A DNA stretch of 36,306 bases from an uncultured Hyphomicrobiales bacterium (GTDB lineage: Bacteria; Pseudomonadota; Alphaproteobacteria; Rhizobiales; Beijerinckiaceae). Positions 26,397 to 36,207 of the stretch are shown here, one piece after another; positions within the stretch are counted from its first letter, which is position 1, and each line of letters starts with the position of its first letter. The stretch is taken from positions 1 to 36,306 of the forward strand of contig CAIOVE010000041.1 of assembly GCA_903861645.1 (NCBI GenBank), given 5' to 3'. The position numbers and the translations under genes were made by a program. The notes beneath the pieces are model-generated. The model ran no database searches and was not told the DNA's origin. It was given only the letters and a program-made list of their open reading frames with translations.

Positions 26397-28523
26397 ATGC
26401 ATCAGCCATCAAAATGGTGGACGGGGCTGATTCCCGTCGCGGCGCTCTGGATCGCCAGCGGCACGTTCATTACCGGTCCCGTCGAAACCGATATTCTGGC
26501 GCGGGCCAGGGATGTCGCTGCCGCGACATCGCCCGACACCGCCGCCGCGTTGGCAATATCCGTCGCGGGCCGCGACGTGCGCCTCGCGGGTCCGGAGTTC
26601 GCCAAGGGTCAGGGCGCCGTCATCGCGCAGGCCGTCGCGGATGCGACCGGCGTCCGTTTGGCCGCGGCGGAATTCCAAACCGTGCCAGCGGCCTCGCCCT
26701 ATGTTTTCTCCGCCACGCGCGCCGGCAATCAATTCATCCTGAAGGGCGACGTTCCGTCGCCGACGACGCGCGCGCGTCTGCTGGACGCGGCGAAAGCCGC
26801 CGCGCCCAATGTGGAAATCGTCGACGCGCTTGCCTATGCGACCGGGGCGCCGCAAGGTTTTGAAAACATCGCGCTGCGCGGCCTCGCCGAGGCCGCGCGG
26901 CTGGACGGCGGCGCCTTCGCGCTCAATGACAAGACCTATTCGATCGCGGGCCAGGCGCCCTCGTCGGCGATCTACGAGGCCGCCATCGCGTCGACGCAGC
27001 AATTACCCGCGGGCGCGACGCTGGGAACCGTCGGCGTGCTCGCGCCAGAGGCCAAGCCTTTCGTCTGGTCGGCGACCAGCGATGGCGTGGCGACCACGTT
27101 GAGCGGCGTTACGCCGTCCATCGAGGCGCGGTCCTCCATCGCGCGCGCGGCGACGGGATCGCTGCCCGGCAGGATGATCGTCGACCAGATGCAGATCGCG
27201 CGCGGCGCGCCGACGGGCGACTTCGCCGCGGCCGCCGCCTATGCGTTGAACGAGCTTGGGCGCCTCGCCAAGGGACGTGTCGCCATCGCGGACGGCGCCT
27301 ATACAATCGTTGGCGAGGCCGCCTCGACGCAGGCCTATGACGCCGCCATTGCCGCCGCCCGCAAGCTGCCCGAGGGGCTCACGCTGGCGCGCGCTGACAT
27401 TCTGGCGCCGGAGGTCAAGCCTTTCGTCTGGTCGGCGCGCAACGATGGCGCGTCAATCACGTTGACGGGCATGGCGCCGACGGGCATCGCGCGCGATGCG
27501 ATCGCCGAAGCCGCGGTCAAGCTGTTTCCCGGCAAGACGATCGTCAATCAGATGGGCATCGCGCGCGGCGCCCCGGAGGGCGACTTTGTCGCCGCCGCGT
27601 TGGCCGCGATGACGGAACTCGGCAAGCTCGCGATCGGGCAGGCGAGCCTGACCGACGCGCGGCTCGCCATCAGCGGCGAGGGCGCCGCCGAGGTGACGAA
27701 CGCCATCGTCGCAGGCTCGGCCCGCGCCAGTCTCGCGGCGCCATTCGAGGTGGCGAGCGTCGACATCAAGGAAGTGTCGATCAGTCCATATGTGTTCAGG
27801 GTCGCAAGGTCGGACGGCAAGGTCGTGTTGTCCGGCTACGCGCCCGATGAAAAGACGCGACAGGATTTGCTGACCGCCGCGAAGCTGGCGTTCTTTCAGG
27901 ACGCCGTCGAGGATGGGCTGAAAATCGGCAAGGGCGCGCCGACGAATTTTGGCGCGGCGGTGAAAGCCATTTTTGGTCCCATGGCGCGGTTGGCTTCCGG
28001 TTCGCTTGTTCTCATGGATGGCAAGGTCGACGTCGACGGTCACGCGATCTATGCGAAGGCGGTCGAGCAGATCAAAACCGCGCTGTCCGGCGCCTTGCCC
28101 GCGGGCTTCAGGCTTGGCGACGCCAATGTCGATGTCGCGCCGGCGGGGCCGCCGGTCGCGGCGGCGCAATGTCAGCCCTTGTTCAGCGGTCTCCTCGACA
28201 AGGGCAGGATCCTGTTCGAGACGGGCAGCGCGAACCTCAGCAAGGAATCTCTCGCGGTTCTCGATCATCTCGTCGATCTCGCGGTTCGCTGCCGCGACGC
28301 CGATATCGAGGTCGCCGGCCACACGGACTCCGTTGGCTCGGCCGACGCCAATCTTGACTTGTCCCGACGACGCGCGGCGGCGGTTGTCGCCTATCTTGCC
28401 GACGCGGGCGTTCCGACGACGCGCATCGCCTCGCAGGGGTATGGCGAGACAAGGCCCATCGCGACCAACGACACGGCAGAGGGTCGCACGCAAAACCGCC
28501 GCATTGAATTTCTCGTGAAATAA
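26397..28523 (+). CDS. OmpA-family envelope protein with four BON-like repeats
   Basis: 708 residues. An N-terminal signal/anchor (WWTGLIPVAALWIASGTFITG) is followed by four repeats of roughly 130-150 residues, each starting with a K/S-P-[FY]-V-[FW] strand (SPYVFSATRAG, KPFVWSATSDG, KPFVWSARNDG, SPYVFRVARSDG) and a BON-like strand-helix unit. The C-terminal OmpA/MotB-like domain (about 590-708) has FETGSANLS, GHTDSVGSADANLDLSRRRA and GYGETRPIATND, the residues that bind diaminopimelate in peptidoglycan. Likely envelope-located and wall-anchored. The architecture resembles BON+OmpA proteins such as mycobacterial ArfA, but has more repeats. ATG 26397 has GGAG 8 nt upstream. The next gene starts 11 bp after its stop, so the two form an operon. 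Confidence 0.85.
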   Translation: MHQPSKWWTGLIPVAALWIASGTFITGPVETDILARARDVAAATSPDTAAALAISVAGRDVRLAGPEFAKGQGAVIAQAVADATGVRLAAAEFQTVPAASPYVFSATRAGNQFILKGDVPSPTTRARLLDAAKAAAPNVEIVDALAYATGAPQGFENIALRGLAEAARLDGGAFALNDKTYSIAGQAPSSAIYEAAIASTQQLPAGATLGTVGVLAPEAKPFVWSATSDGVATTLSGVTPSIEARSSIARAATGSLPGRMIVDQMQIARGAPTGDFAAAAAYALNELGRLAKGRVAIADGAYTIVGEAASTQAYDAAIAAARKLPEGLTLARADILAPEVKPFVWSARNDGASITLTGMAPTGIARDAIAEAAVKLFPGKTIVNQMGIARGAPEGDFVAAALAAMTELGKLAIGQASLTDARLAISGEGAAEVTNAIVAGSARASLAAPFEVASVDIKEVSISPYVFRVARSDGKVVLSGYAPDEKTRQDLLTAAKLAFFQDAVEDGLKIGKGAPTNFGAAVKAIFGPMARLASGSLVLMDGKVDVDGHAIYAKAVEQIKTALSGALPAGFRLGDANVDVAPAGPPVAAAQCQPLFSGLLDKGRILFETGSANLSKESLAVLDHLVDLAVRCRDADIEVAGHTDSVGSADANLDLSRRRAAAVVAYLADAGVPTTRIASQGYGETRPIATNDTAEGRTQNRRIEFLVK

Positions 28524-28534
28524 GGCGAGCGCAT

Positions 28535-29953
28535 ATGTTTTATGATTTTTCCCAGATCCCCATGTGGTTGTTCGTGTCGCTTTTGACGGGCGGCGTTGTC
28601 GGCTGGTTTTCGTATGTGGATATTCCACCCCGGCGCGGGTGGTTCGAGGGCTGGGCGAAGTGGGGCGCCGCGCTATTCGTCGCCGGATTGCTGGTGGCGT
28701 TCCTCAAGCTGCTGCCCGGCCGCGCCGGATTCTGGCTCGAGACCGCGCTTTTTCTTTTCTTCGTCTACATCGTCGGATGCTTCCTTGGCGGCGTACTCAA
28801 GATGGCGCTGTCGACAGCCACGCAGGCGCCGCTTGTCTCCGGCGATGACGCGGTGGTCGTTCGCGCGACATCGACGGCTGGCGCTCCGGTTGGCGCGCTT
28901 GTGACGCCCGCGCCCCGTGCGCTTGCGTCCATCGCGGAGACGCCGCGGGTCGCCCTCGATCCGACAACGGACTCGCTGATGTCGGCTGGCGTGACGCGTC
29001 GGTCGGAAACAGACCGCCTCGATGAAGAGGCGGCATCCGCGGCGGCCGTGGAAGAAGCGCGTCTCGCCGCGCGTCGGGCGGCCGAGGCTGAAGCTGATCG
29101 TAAGGCGGCGGCCATTCGCAGCGAGGACGCGGCGCGCGCCGCCGCCGAAGCGGCCGCCAAGGCGGAGGCCGATAAAAAAGCCGCCGCCGAAGCCGAGGCA
29201 AAGGCAAGGGAAACGTCCTCGCATCCGGGACAACAGCCCGACGCGCGATCGAAAGATGGCGCGGTGGATGATCTCAAGCTGATCAAGGGCATCGGGCCGA
29301 AAAATGAAAAGACGCTGAATGGCCTGGGCGTCTGGACGTTCAGCCAGATCGCCGACTGGTCGCCGGAGAACGCCATCTGGATGGGCCATCACATGGCGTT
29401 TCCGGGCCGCATCGAGCGCGAGCGCTGGATACCGCAGGCGCGCCTGCTCGCCGCGGGCGTCGACACGCCCTTCTCGACTGGCGTGAAGTCGGGCGCGATC
29501 AAGATCGACGAAACCGCGGACGCGCCGTTGAGCGCGGCGGAAGCCGACGCCTTCGCCGCCACCATGCCGGCGGCCGCGCCGACGGTCGAGGGCGAGGACG
29601 CGCACGAGGGCGCGCGCCCGCTCGGGCTCGCGGCGGCCAAGGGCGGCGCGCCCGACGATCTCAAGCTGATCAAGGGAATCGGCAAGCAGAACGAGGCGCG
29701 GCTCCATGGTCTTGGCGTCTGGCACTTCGACCAGATCGCCGCCTGGACCGTCGAGAACGTCAAATGGGTTGGCTCTTACCTCGCCTTTCCCGGACGCATC
29801 GATCGCGAGGAATGGATCAAACAGGCGCGGGAACTCGCGGCTGGCGTGAAGACCGAGTTCGCGCGGCGCGTCGAGGCGGGACTGGTCAAGTCATCCGCCG
29901 ACGATGGGTCGCTCGGGCAGAATAATATCGCGAAAATCGATCCGAAGGATTGA
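28535..29953 (+). CDS. Membrane protein with two helix-hairpin-helix-like domains
   Basis: 472 residues. Three N-terminal hydrophobic segments (about 8-25, 42-60, 67-90); a linker; an Ala/Glu/Lys-rich coiled coil (about 160-228); then two related domains (about 244-310 and 374-440). Each reads DDLKLIKGIGxxNE, GLGVWxFxQIAxW, then AFPGRIxRExWIxQAR. The KGIG turn is a helix-hairpin-helix signature, and similar modules occur at the C-terminus of alphaproteobacterial NuoE and other proteins, often annotated 'flap endonuclease-1-like'. Nuclease residues are not evident. Whether the domains bind DNA, RNA or protein is unknown. It is co-directional with the OmpA-like gene (11-bp gap). Start ATG 28535, ribosome site AAGGCGAG. 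Confidence 0.8.
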   Translation: MFYDFSQIPMWLFVSLLTGGVVGWFSYVDIPPRRGWFEGWAKWGAALFVAGLLVAFLKLLPGRAGFWLETALFLFFVYIVGCFLGGVLKMALSTATQAPLVSGDDAVVVRATSTAGAPVGALVTPAPRALASIAETPRVALDPTTDSLMSAGVTRRSETDRLDEEAASAAAVEEARLAARRAAEAEADRKAAAIRSEDAARAAAEAAAKAEADKKAAAEAEAKARETSSHPGQQPDARSKDGAVDDLKLIKGIGPKNEKTLNGLGVWTFSQIADWSPENAIWMGHHMAFPGRIERERWIPQARLLAAGVDTPFSTGVKSGAIKIDETADAPLSAAEADAFAATMPAAAPTVEGEDAHEGARPLGLAAAKGGAPDDLKLIKGIGKQNEARLHGLGVWHFDQIAAWTVENVKWVGSYLAFPGRIDREEWIKQARELAAGVKTEFARRVEAGLVKSSADDGSLGQNNIAKIDPKD

Positions 29954-29958
29954 TCGGG

Positions 29959-30834
29959 TCAGGCGGCGTCGACGGCTTCGACGAAGGTTGCGACGCGCTC
30001 GATCGTGGGCGCGTCGAGCAGCAAGGGCGCGTGTCCCTGTCCCTCGACGACATGGGTTTCCATGCCGGGATGGCGGCGCGCCATTTCCGCGACGGTTTCC
30101 GCGCTCAGCAGGTCGGAGTTTTCGCCGCGCAGGGTCAGGACGGGAATATCCCGCAAGCCCCCGAATTGCGGCCATAGGGTCGGCAACGGCGCGTTGAAGT
30201 CGATGGCTTCCAGGGTGCGCATGATATTGGGGTCGTAACGGGTCGCGAAACGCCCGTTCTTTTCCTCGAAGGTGAGGCGGGCGTAGGCCTCGAAACCCGT
30301 GTCGTTCAATCCGGTGAATTGCGCGCCCATGACGTGACGGGCAATATCCGTCGCGTCGCGCCACGACGAGGGCGCTGGCAATTTGCCGACGTACCCGCGC
30401 AACCGCGCGAGGCCGCGCGCCTCCAGCACGGGGCCGACGTCGTTTAGCACCACCGCGCGCAGGGCGGTTGGTCGAGACGCTGCGAGCAGCATGGCGTGCA
30501 ATCCGCCGCGCGACGTGCCGACGAATATCGCTTCCGCGATTTCCGCCGCCGCCATGACAGCGAGAAGATCGGCGTTCTCGACCATCAAATTGTAGTTTTT
30601 CCAGTCCTTGTCCCATTCGGACAAGCCGCGGCCACGGTAGTCGATGGCGACGACGCGGCGTGGTCCGGCAAGACGCGTGGCGAGCGCGTCGAAATCGGCG
30701 GCGGTGCGGGCGAGGCCGGGCAGGCAGACGACCGTCGCGCCCGCGCCTCGCGAGGGCCACTCGCGCAGATGCAGCTTGAGCCCGTCCTCGGCGCTGTAAA
30801 AACGGCTGACGGGTTCGGGCGGTGACGGGGACAT
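29959..30834 (-). CDS. Alpha/beta hydrolase
   Basis: 291 residues of the alpha/beta-hydrolase fold. Nucleophile elbow GTSRGG with Ser108, an oxyanion region VVCLPGLARTAADF, DYRGRGLSEW after strand 4, and a C-terminal catalytic His in VEGQGHAPLLL; the acid is likely Asp in GENSDLL. Substrate unknown; cytosolic (no signal peptide). ATG 30834 chosen for its GGAG ribosome site; an ATG at 30891 is in frame. It follows slt (74-bp gap) on the same strand and converges with the helix-hairpin-helix gene (5-bp gap). Confidence 0.92.
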   Translation of the reverse strand: MSPSPPEPVSRFYSAEDGLKLHLREWPSRGAGATVVCLPGLARTAADFDALATRLAGPRRVVAIDYRGRGLSEWDKDWKNYNLMVENADLLAVMAAAEIAEAIFVGTSRGGLHAMLLAASRPTALRAVVLNDVGPVLEARGLARLRGYVGKLPAPSSWRDATDIARHVMGAQFTGLNDTGFEAYARLTFEEKNGRFATRYDPNIMRTLEAIDFNAPLPTLWPQFGGLRDIPVLTLRGENSDLLSAETVAEMARRHPGMETHVVEGQGHAPLLLDAPTIERVATFVEAVDAA

Positions 30835-30908
30835 GGCGGCTCCATCGCGGGCTGATGAAGCGTCATAAGCAAAGCCCGCGGCGGACGCCATGAAGCGCCG
30901 CTCACGTT

Positions 30909-33020
30909 CTATTGTTTGCCGTCGCCCGCGCGCAGGGTCGCCTCTATGGCGAGTTTCGTCGCGCCCCCGATGCGCTGGCGATAGACTTCCAGGTTCTCGG
31001 CGATGCGCTGCACGTAGTTACGCGTTTCCGCGATGGGGATGAGCTCGATCCAGTCGACGGGGTCGACGGCGGGATCGCGCGGATCGCCATGGGCGGCGAT
31101 CCATTCCTTCACGCGCTTGCCGCCGGCGTTGTAGGCGGCGAAGGCAAGTATGAGCGAGCCGGGATGCTCGACGGTGAGTTCGCCGAGATGCGCCGCGCCG
31201 AGCATGGCGTTGAAGGCGGGATCGTTCAGCAGTCGCGCCTCGTCGTAGGCGAGGCCCTTGTGCTGGGCCGTGCGTCGCGCCGTCGCCGGCATCATCTGCA
31301 TGAGGCCGCGCGCGCCGGCGCTCGAAATGGCTTTCGAGTCGAAAGCGCTTTCCTGTCGCGCGATGGCGTAAACGAGCGCCCGCGGCGCGGAGCCCGCCAT
31401 CGCTTCGTAGCGGGGAATGCCGAAAACCGGGAAGGCGAATTCGTCGAGCGCCAGTCCGCGCTGGCTGGCGAGCTTGCCCACCGTCAACGCGAGACGCGCG
31501 TCGCGCGCGGCGACCAGCGTTTCGCCCAGCGCGGCGATGCGCGATTCGTCGGCTTCCACGCGGGCCATGTCGGTGGCCAGCGGCGCGGCGATGTCGCGCG
31601 CGTCGAGGGATTCCAGCAATTCCACCACGCGCACGGCCTCGCCGCGCTCGTCGCCGACGGCGACGCGGGCGGGCATCCGCATGGTCAGATCGCTCCGGCC
31701 AAGGCGCGCCAGCGCCAACTGGCCGTAAAAGGTCGTGGGACGGCTCGCCGCCTGCTCGAAGTGGCGCGTCGCCGCCTCTTCATCCTCGGCGGCCTCCGCC
31801 GCTCGGGCGCGCCAGTAGGCGATGCGCGCGAAGGACATGGGCGTTTCCGCCCATTCGGCCGCCTTTGCGAAGTGATCCGCGGCGCGCGCGGGGTCGGCGA
31901 GAAAGCGAAGCGCGATCCAGCCCGCGTGAAATTCCGCGTCGATGCGTTGATCGCGCGCCTGCGCCGAATGTTCGGCGCACAGTCGATAGGCCAGCTTGGG
32001 CGAGCCGAGATCGATCAGCTTGCGCGCGATCTGTCGCCGTTCCGTCCACCAGTCGTCGGGACTGACGAGAACCTCTGGATCGCGCGGCGCCGAAAGCATC
32101 AGCCGCGCGGCGTCGGCGACGCGTCCGTCCCTGTTGAGCTTCTGGACCCGCGCGAAAATCATCGTGGGGTCGTCGCGAAATTCCGGCGGCAGGGTCGCGA
32201 CGAGTTTTTCATTCAAATTCTCGCGCGCCTTGGCCAGCGCCAGCACGTCCGGGCCGGCGAGGCCCGCGGCGCGCATTTCGGCGGCGCCGGCGTTGTCCTT
32301 GTAGGACAGGCGATCGGAACGCCGCTTGTGGTCGGCCCACGAGAGATAATCGCCAAATTCCTTGAGGATTTGAGTTTCCAGCGCGGGCGAGAGATCGGCG
32401 TCGCGCCAGACCTCGCGCGCCAGCACCGCGGCCGCGTCGGGGGCGCCCCTCGCCATGCGCGCGCGGGCCAGCGCGAGCTTGCCCAGCGGCGTCGCGGGCG
32501 GGCTGTTCGCGAAAAAGGCCTCGATCGCCTCGCTCGATTTTTTGTCGGCCCAGAGAATTTCCTCGGCTCGCCGTCGCAAGGCGTCGACAGAGGGCCAATC
32601 GCGGTGTTGATCGACGAAGCGGTTCAGTCGGTCGAGACCGGCGAGTCGAGGCTGGAGTCGCAGGGCCGCCCATTCCAGCGCGAGCCGCGCGATGGGGTCG
32701 TCGACATTGCCGGCCGTCGCGTCGCCGGCGGCAAGATCGCCGGAACGGTAGGCCGCGAGGGCCTCGGACACGCCCGCGGGCGCGACGACGCCGACCGGTT
32801 GCTCGATGGGCGAAGGCTCCAGGGGGGCATCGCCATTCTTCAAGGCATCGATATTGGCATAAGCGAGCTGCTCGCCCGCCAACCGTTCGGCCGCCCGCGT
32901 CGACGCGGGGAAGGGGCCGCGCAGGCTATGCCCGCCATTCAGGGCGGTATTCGTGAGCGCCCAGGCGCCGAGGCAACCAACGCCGGCCAGGAGGGGGAAA
33001 GCATAACGCCGATAACGCAT
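30909..33020 (-). CDS. Soluble lytic murein transglycosylase (Slt70-like)
   Basis: Periplasmic enzyme that cleaves peptidoglycan, making 1,6-anhydro-muropeptides. 703 residues from ATG 33020. A signal/anchor ([21 protein letters not shown]) is followed by a long alpha-helical superhelix and a C-terminal SLT domain with catalytic Glu557 in [13 protein letters not shown], then [10 protein letters not shown] and [12 protein letters not shown] 33020 has GAGG 6 nt upstream; ATG 33071 is in frame and would add 17 residues. It lies back to back with dapA. Confidence 0.94.
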   Translation of the reverse strand: MRYRRYAFPLLAGVGCLGAWALTNTALNGGHSLRGPFPASTRAAERLAGEQLAYANIDALKNGDAPLEPSPIEQPVGVVAPAGVSEALAAYRSGDLAAGDATAGNVDDPIARLALEWAALRLQPRLAGLDRLNRFVDQHRDWPSVDALRRRAEEILWADKKSSEAIEAFFANSPPATPLGKLALARARMARGAPDAAAVLAREVWRDADLSPALETQILKEFGDYLSWADHKRRSDRLSYKDNAGAAEMRAAGLAGPDVLALAKARENLNEKLVATLPPEFRDDPTMIFARVQKLNRDGRVADAARLMLSAPRDPEVLVSPDDWWTERRQIARKLIDLGSPKLAYRLCAEHSAQARDQRIDAEFHAGWIALRFLADPARAADHFAKAAEWAETPMSFARIAYWRARAAEAAEDEEAATRHFEQAASRPTTFYGQLALARLGRSDLTMRMPARVAVGDERGEAVRVVELLESLDARDIAAPLATDMARVEADESRIAALGETLVAARDARLALTVGKLASQRGLALDEFAFPVFGIPRYEAMAGSAPRALVYAIARQESAFDSKAISSAGARGLMQMMPATARRTAQHKGLAYDEARLLNDPAFNAMLGAAHLGELTVEHPGSLILAFAAYNAGGKRVKEWIAAHGDPRDPAVDPVDWIELIPIAETRNYVQRIAENLEVYRQRIGGATKLAIEATLRAGDGKQ

Positions 33021-33076
33021 GGCAGGCCTCGTCGGACCATCGGGTCGCCGAAAACGCAGTTTGCCGATCATGGTTT

Positions 33077-33104
33077 ACGAATTCCTTATCTTTTGGGAAT
33101 TCGT
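33077..33104. promoter_or_regulatory. Palindrome in the slt-dapA divergent region
   Basis: ACGAATTCC, 10-nt spacer, GGAATTCGT. Perfect 9-bp arms. It lies 57 bp upstream of slt ATG 33020, or just before ATG 33071, where the right arm would hide AAGGA of a ribosome site. It could be an operator or an RNA hairpin. The 173-bp gap to dapA must also hold the dapA promoter. Confidence 0.5.
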
Positions 33105-33244
33105 CGGGGCCGGGTGGCATTCGCCCGTCGGGGCCTCTTTCGTCCGGCGGCGCGACGGTCTATCTGTGTCGCGAAAGCCGGAGAGGTTTCCTGGCTGGAA
33201 ATTGCGGCGCCGTTGGGGCGTCGGCGCGGGATTGGAGAAGCGGA

Positions 33245-34138
33245 ATGGCCGTGAAAGCCGCATTCAAGGGCTCGATGCCTGCCCTTGTGACCCCTTTCAG
33301 GGATGGCCGGGTCGATGAAGCCGCCTTCCGGGCGCTGGTCGACTGGCAAATCGCGGAGGGATCGCATGGTCTGGTGCCCGTCGGCACGACCGGCGAGAGC
33401 CCGACGCTGTCGCACGACGAGCATCGGCGGGTCGTCGAAATCTGCATTTCGGAGGCGCGCGGTCGCGTGCCCGTCATCGCCGGAGCCGGCTCCAACAACA
33501 CGTCGGAGGCGGTCGATCTGGCGCGCCACGCCGAAAAGGCCGGCGCGGCCGGCGTTCTTGTCGTCACGCCCTATTACAACAAGCCCAATCAGGAGGGCAT
33601 GTTCCAGCACTTCAAGGCGATCAACGACGCCATCGGCATTCCGATCATCATGTACAACATCCCGCCGCGGTCGGTGGTCGATCTTTCCGTCGATACGATG
33701 AAGCGCCTGTTTGAACTCAGGAATATCGCGGGCGTGAAGGACGCGACCGGCAACGTCGGGCGCATCTCGTTGCAGCGGCAGGCGATGGGGCCGGACTTCC
33801 TCCAGTTCTCGGGCGACGACATCACGGCGCTGTCGTGCATGGCGGCGGGCGCGCACGGCTGCATTTCCGTTGTCGCCAATCCCGCGCCGCGCCTGTGCGC
33901 CGAGTTGATGGAGCGCTGGTTCCGCGGCGACGCAGCTGGCGCGCTGGAAATCCAGGACAAGTTGACGCCGCTGCACGCGGGCGTCTTCACCGAGGCGGGC
34001 GTGACCGGCGCGAAATACGCCCTGTCATTGCTCGGCAAGGCGCGCGAGGACGTGCGGCTGCCGCTGGTTGAGTCAACCGAGGGCACGCGCAAGATCATTC
34101 GCGCGGCGATGATTCACGCCGGCATTCTCAAGGCGTGA
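33245..34138 (+). CDS. dapA: 4-hydroxy-tetrahydrodipicolinate synthase
   Basis: Condenses pyruvate with aspartate semialdehyde, the first committed step to diaminopimelate and lysine. 297 residues. Schiff-base Lys165 (GVKDATGN), Tyr137 (MYNIP), Thr48 in GTTGESPTL and Tyr111 in [11 protein letters not shown]. Ribosome site GGAGAAG before ATG 33245. smpB follows after a 23-bp gap. DAP also feeds the peptidoglycan acted on by the neighbouring Slt and MltG, though I would not read that as a functional cluster. Confidence 0.97.
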   Translation: MAVKAAFKGSMPALVTPFRDGRVDEAAFRALVDWQIAEGSHGLVPVGTTGESPTLSHDEHRRVVEICISEARGRVPVIAGAGSNNTSEAVDLARHAEKAGAAGVLVVTPYYNKPNQEGMFQHFKAINDAIGIPIIMYNIPPRSVVDLSVDTMKRLFELRNIAGVKDATGNVGRISLQRQAMGPDFLQFSGDDITALSCMAAGAHGCISVVANPAPRLCAELMERWFRGDAAGALEIQDKLTPLHAGVFTEAGVTGAKYALSLLGKAREDVRLPLVESTEGTRKIIRAAMIHAGILKA

Positions 34139-34161
34139 CGACGGGTTTGGAGCGTTAGGGT

Positions 34162-34638
34162 TTGGCCGCCAGCGACAAAGAGCGATTCAAGATCGCGGCG
34201 GAAAACCGTCGCGCGCGCTATGACTATGAACTCGGCGAGGTCTATGAGGCCGGCCTGATGCTGACCGGCACCGAGGTGAAGTCGCTGCGGCTTGGCAAGG
34301 CCACCATCGCCGAAAGCTACGTCAGCCTCGAACGCGACGGGCAGGTCTGGCTCATCAACGCGACCATTCCCGAATACACGCAGGGCAATCGCTTCAATCA
34401 CGAGCCCAAGCGGCCGCGCAAGCTGCTGTTGCACGCCAAGGAAATCGTCAAGCTCGCCAAGGGCGTCGAGCGCGAGGGCATGACCATCGTGCCGTTGAAA
34501 ATCTATTTCAACGACAAGGGCAGGGCGAAGATCGAGATCGCCGTCGCGCGTGGCAAGAAGGCGCACGACAAGCGCGAGACCGAGAAGGAACGCGACTGGA
34601 ATCGCGAAAAGAGCCGATTGCTGCGCGACCGCGGCTAG
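34162..34638 (+). CDS. smpB: SsrA-binding protein SmpB
   Basis: Partner of tmRNA in rescue of stalled ribosomes. 158 residues, normal length. Motifs [43 protein letters not shown] and the basic C-terminal tail ([16 protein letters not shown]). Start is TTG 34162 with GGAG 9 nt upstream; no ATG is available before the homology. The tmRNA gene itself is not in the window. Its stop overlaps that of the convergent glycosylase (CTAG). Confidence 0.96.
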   Translation: MAASDKERFKIAAENRRARYDYELGEVYEAGLMLTGTEVKSLRLGKATIAESYVSLERDGQVWLINATIPEYTQGNRFNHEPKRPRKLLLHAKEIVKLAKGVEREGMTIVPLKIYFNDKGRAKIEIAVARGKKAHDKRETEKERDWNREKSRLLRDRG

Positions 34639-35315
34639 TTTCGACCAGCGTCGAGAAAGGCCCGGATATCCGCGAAAACGGATCGGAACATCGCGGGGGT
34701 CAGCACGCCCGTGTTCGTGTTGTAGCGCGAGCAATGATAGCTATCGAACAGCGCCGGTTTCCCGCCGGGCAGTTCATGGCGTCGGCCATGGCCGAAGGGC
34801 AGGCGGGCGGGGACGACGCCCAGCGCGCGCGCCGTGCTGTCGTGCGCGATGCGACCGAGGGCGAGGATCGCCTGCAAGCGTGGCAGGGTCTGGATGCGAT
34901 TGGTCAGGAAGGGCCGACAGGCGTTGATTTCCGCCGGCGTCGGCTTGTTTTCCGGCGGCACGCAACGCACGGCGTTGGCGATGATCGCATCCATGAGCCG
35001 CAGGCTGTCATCGGGCCGCGCGGCGAAAACGCCCGCCGAAAAGCCGAATTCAGCAAGCGTCGCGTAAAGCAGGTCGCCGGCGAAATCGCCAGTGAAGGGC
35101 CGGCCCGTGCGGTTCGCGCCCTTGAGGCCCGGAGCGAGACCAACGATGAGAAGCCGCGCCGCGGGGTCGCCAAATTCCTGAACCGGCGCGTTATGCCAAG
35201 CGGGTTCCCTCGCGCGGGCGGCCAGGCGAAACGCGACCAGACGCGGGCACAGGGGACAGTCGCGACCCGGCGCGGCGCCGGAATCGGTCGCCTTGGCTGA
35301 GAAGGGCGGGCTCAG
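34635..35315 (-). CDS. Uracil-DNA glycosylase, family 5 (UdgB-like), apparent CTG start
   Basis: Removes uracil and related damaged bases from DNA. The only ATG in frame (34994) would leave 119 residues and cut off two iron-sulphur cysteines. Reading upstream, the frame stays open and homologous: [12 protein letters not shown] (Cys20, Cys23), [19 protein letters not shown] (motif A), then VRC-x14-C for the other two cluster cysteines, and [12 protein letters not shown] (motif B). No ATG, GTG or TTG occurs between 34995 and the end of the NYN gene. CTG 35315 overlaps the NYN stop (CTGA) and has GAGG just before it, giving 226 residues, the family length. So the likely start is CTG with translational coupling. 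A sequencing error or rarer start is possible. Confidence 0.85.
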   Translation of the reverse strand: MSPPFSAKATDSGAAPGRDCPLCPRLVAFRLAARAREPAWHNAPVQEFGDPAARLLIVGLAPGLKGANRTGRPFTGDFAGDLLYATLAEFGFSAGVFAARPDDSLRLMDAIIANAVRCVPPENKPTPAEINACRPFLTNRIQTLPRLQAILALGRIAHDSTARALGVVPARLPFGHGRRHELPGGKPALFDSYHCSRYNTNTGVLTPAMFRSVFADIRAFLDAGRN

Positions 35316-35920
35316 ACCTCGCCGCCCTCGTCGCCGGCGTTGACGGGCGAACTGGCGGGCCGGCGCTCGACGTGGCGGACGCGGTCGGTGCGCTCGACAG
35401 GATCGCGACCGATCTTGCTGACCATCTGGGCGAGATCGATGAATTCATCGGCCTGCCGGCGCAGCTCGTCCGCGACCATGGGGGGCTGGGTGGCGATGGT
35501 CGACATGACCGAAACCTTCACGCCCTTGCGCTGGACCGCCTCGACGAGGGAGCGGAAATCGCCATCGCCCGAGAACAGAACCATGTGATCGATGTGCTCG
35601 GCCATCTCCATGGCGTCGACGGCCAGTTCGATATCCATGTTGCCCTTGACCTTGCGTCGGCCAAGCGAATCCACGAACTCCTTGGCGGGCTTGGTAACAA
35701 CCGCGTAGCCGTTATAGTCCAGCCAATCGATCAACGGGCGGATCGAAGAGTATTCCTGATCCTCGACGAGCGCCGTATAGTAGAACGCGCGCACGAGTTT
35801 TCCGCGTGATTGAAATTCCTTAAGGAGCCTTTTGTAGTCAATATCGAACCCGAGCGACTTTGCCGTCGCGTACAGGTTTGCCCCGTCAATAAATAGGGCG
35901 ATCTTCTCTTGGTTGGACAT
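35312..35920 (-). CDS. NYN-domain (LabA/DUF88) protein
   Basis: 202 residues. PIN-like NYN domain, a fold linked to RNA cleavage. Acidic residues expected at the metal site are Asp12 (ALFIDGANLY), Asp96 (KGNMDIELAVDAM), Asp119 and Asp121 (LFSGDGDFRSL). The C-terminal roughly 45 residues are polar and Arg/Glu-rich. RNA target unknown. ATG 35920 lies behind an about 130-nt leader. Its stop overlaps the CTG start of the glycosylase, so the two are probably translated together. Confidence 0.9.
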   Translation of the reverse strand: MSNQEKIALFIDGANLYATAKSLGFDIDYKRLLKEFQSRGKLVRAFYYTALVEDQEYSSIRPLIDWLDYNGYAVVTKPAKEFVDSLGRRKVKGNMDIELAVDAMEMAEHIDHMVLFSGDGDFRSLVEAVQRKGVKVSVMSTIATQPPMVADELRRQADEFIDLAQMVSKIGRDPVERTDRVRHVERRPASSPVNAGDEGGEV

Positions 35921-36054
35921 GCTGCATCTCTTTTAAACGTGATCGGCTACTTTTCTGACAAATGGAACAGGCGCGGCAATCGCTGATAAACGCATGCAGC
36001 CTGTTTTTCGCCCTGTATAACCTCATGGGGGTGAATCACATATAACCCTCTGCA

Positions 36055-36083
36055 ATATAACGCGAATTACCTGATTGAAGCAA
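36055..36083 (-). promoter_or_regulatory. Putative promoter of the NYN-udg operon
   Basis: On the minus strand: TTGCTT, 17-nt spacer, TTATAT. This predicts a leader of about 130 nt. Around it TATAAC occurs three times on the plus strand (36016, 36041, 36056). Otherwise the 287-bp gap 35921-36207 is AT-rich and shows no gene. Confidence 0.5.
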
Positions 36084-36207
36084 CCGGTTCGATGCGCCGC
36101 CTTGGCCTTTGCCTTGGAAAATTTTCGACCGTTGGCCGTACTGTCGCTAGGAAGTTCCCCTTAAGTCAAGTTTTAAAGACCTCACTTTTTCATATTATCG
36201 TGTTCCG

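Noticed and set aside
30912-33254. 780-codon plus-strand open frame opposite slt
   Set aside because: Shadow of slt in a GC-rich genome; composition is non-protein-like.
34635-34994. 119-residue glycosylase from ATG 34994
   Set aside because: It would lack two iron-sulphur cysteines and motif A, which are present in frame upstream.
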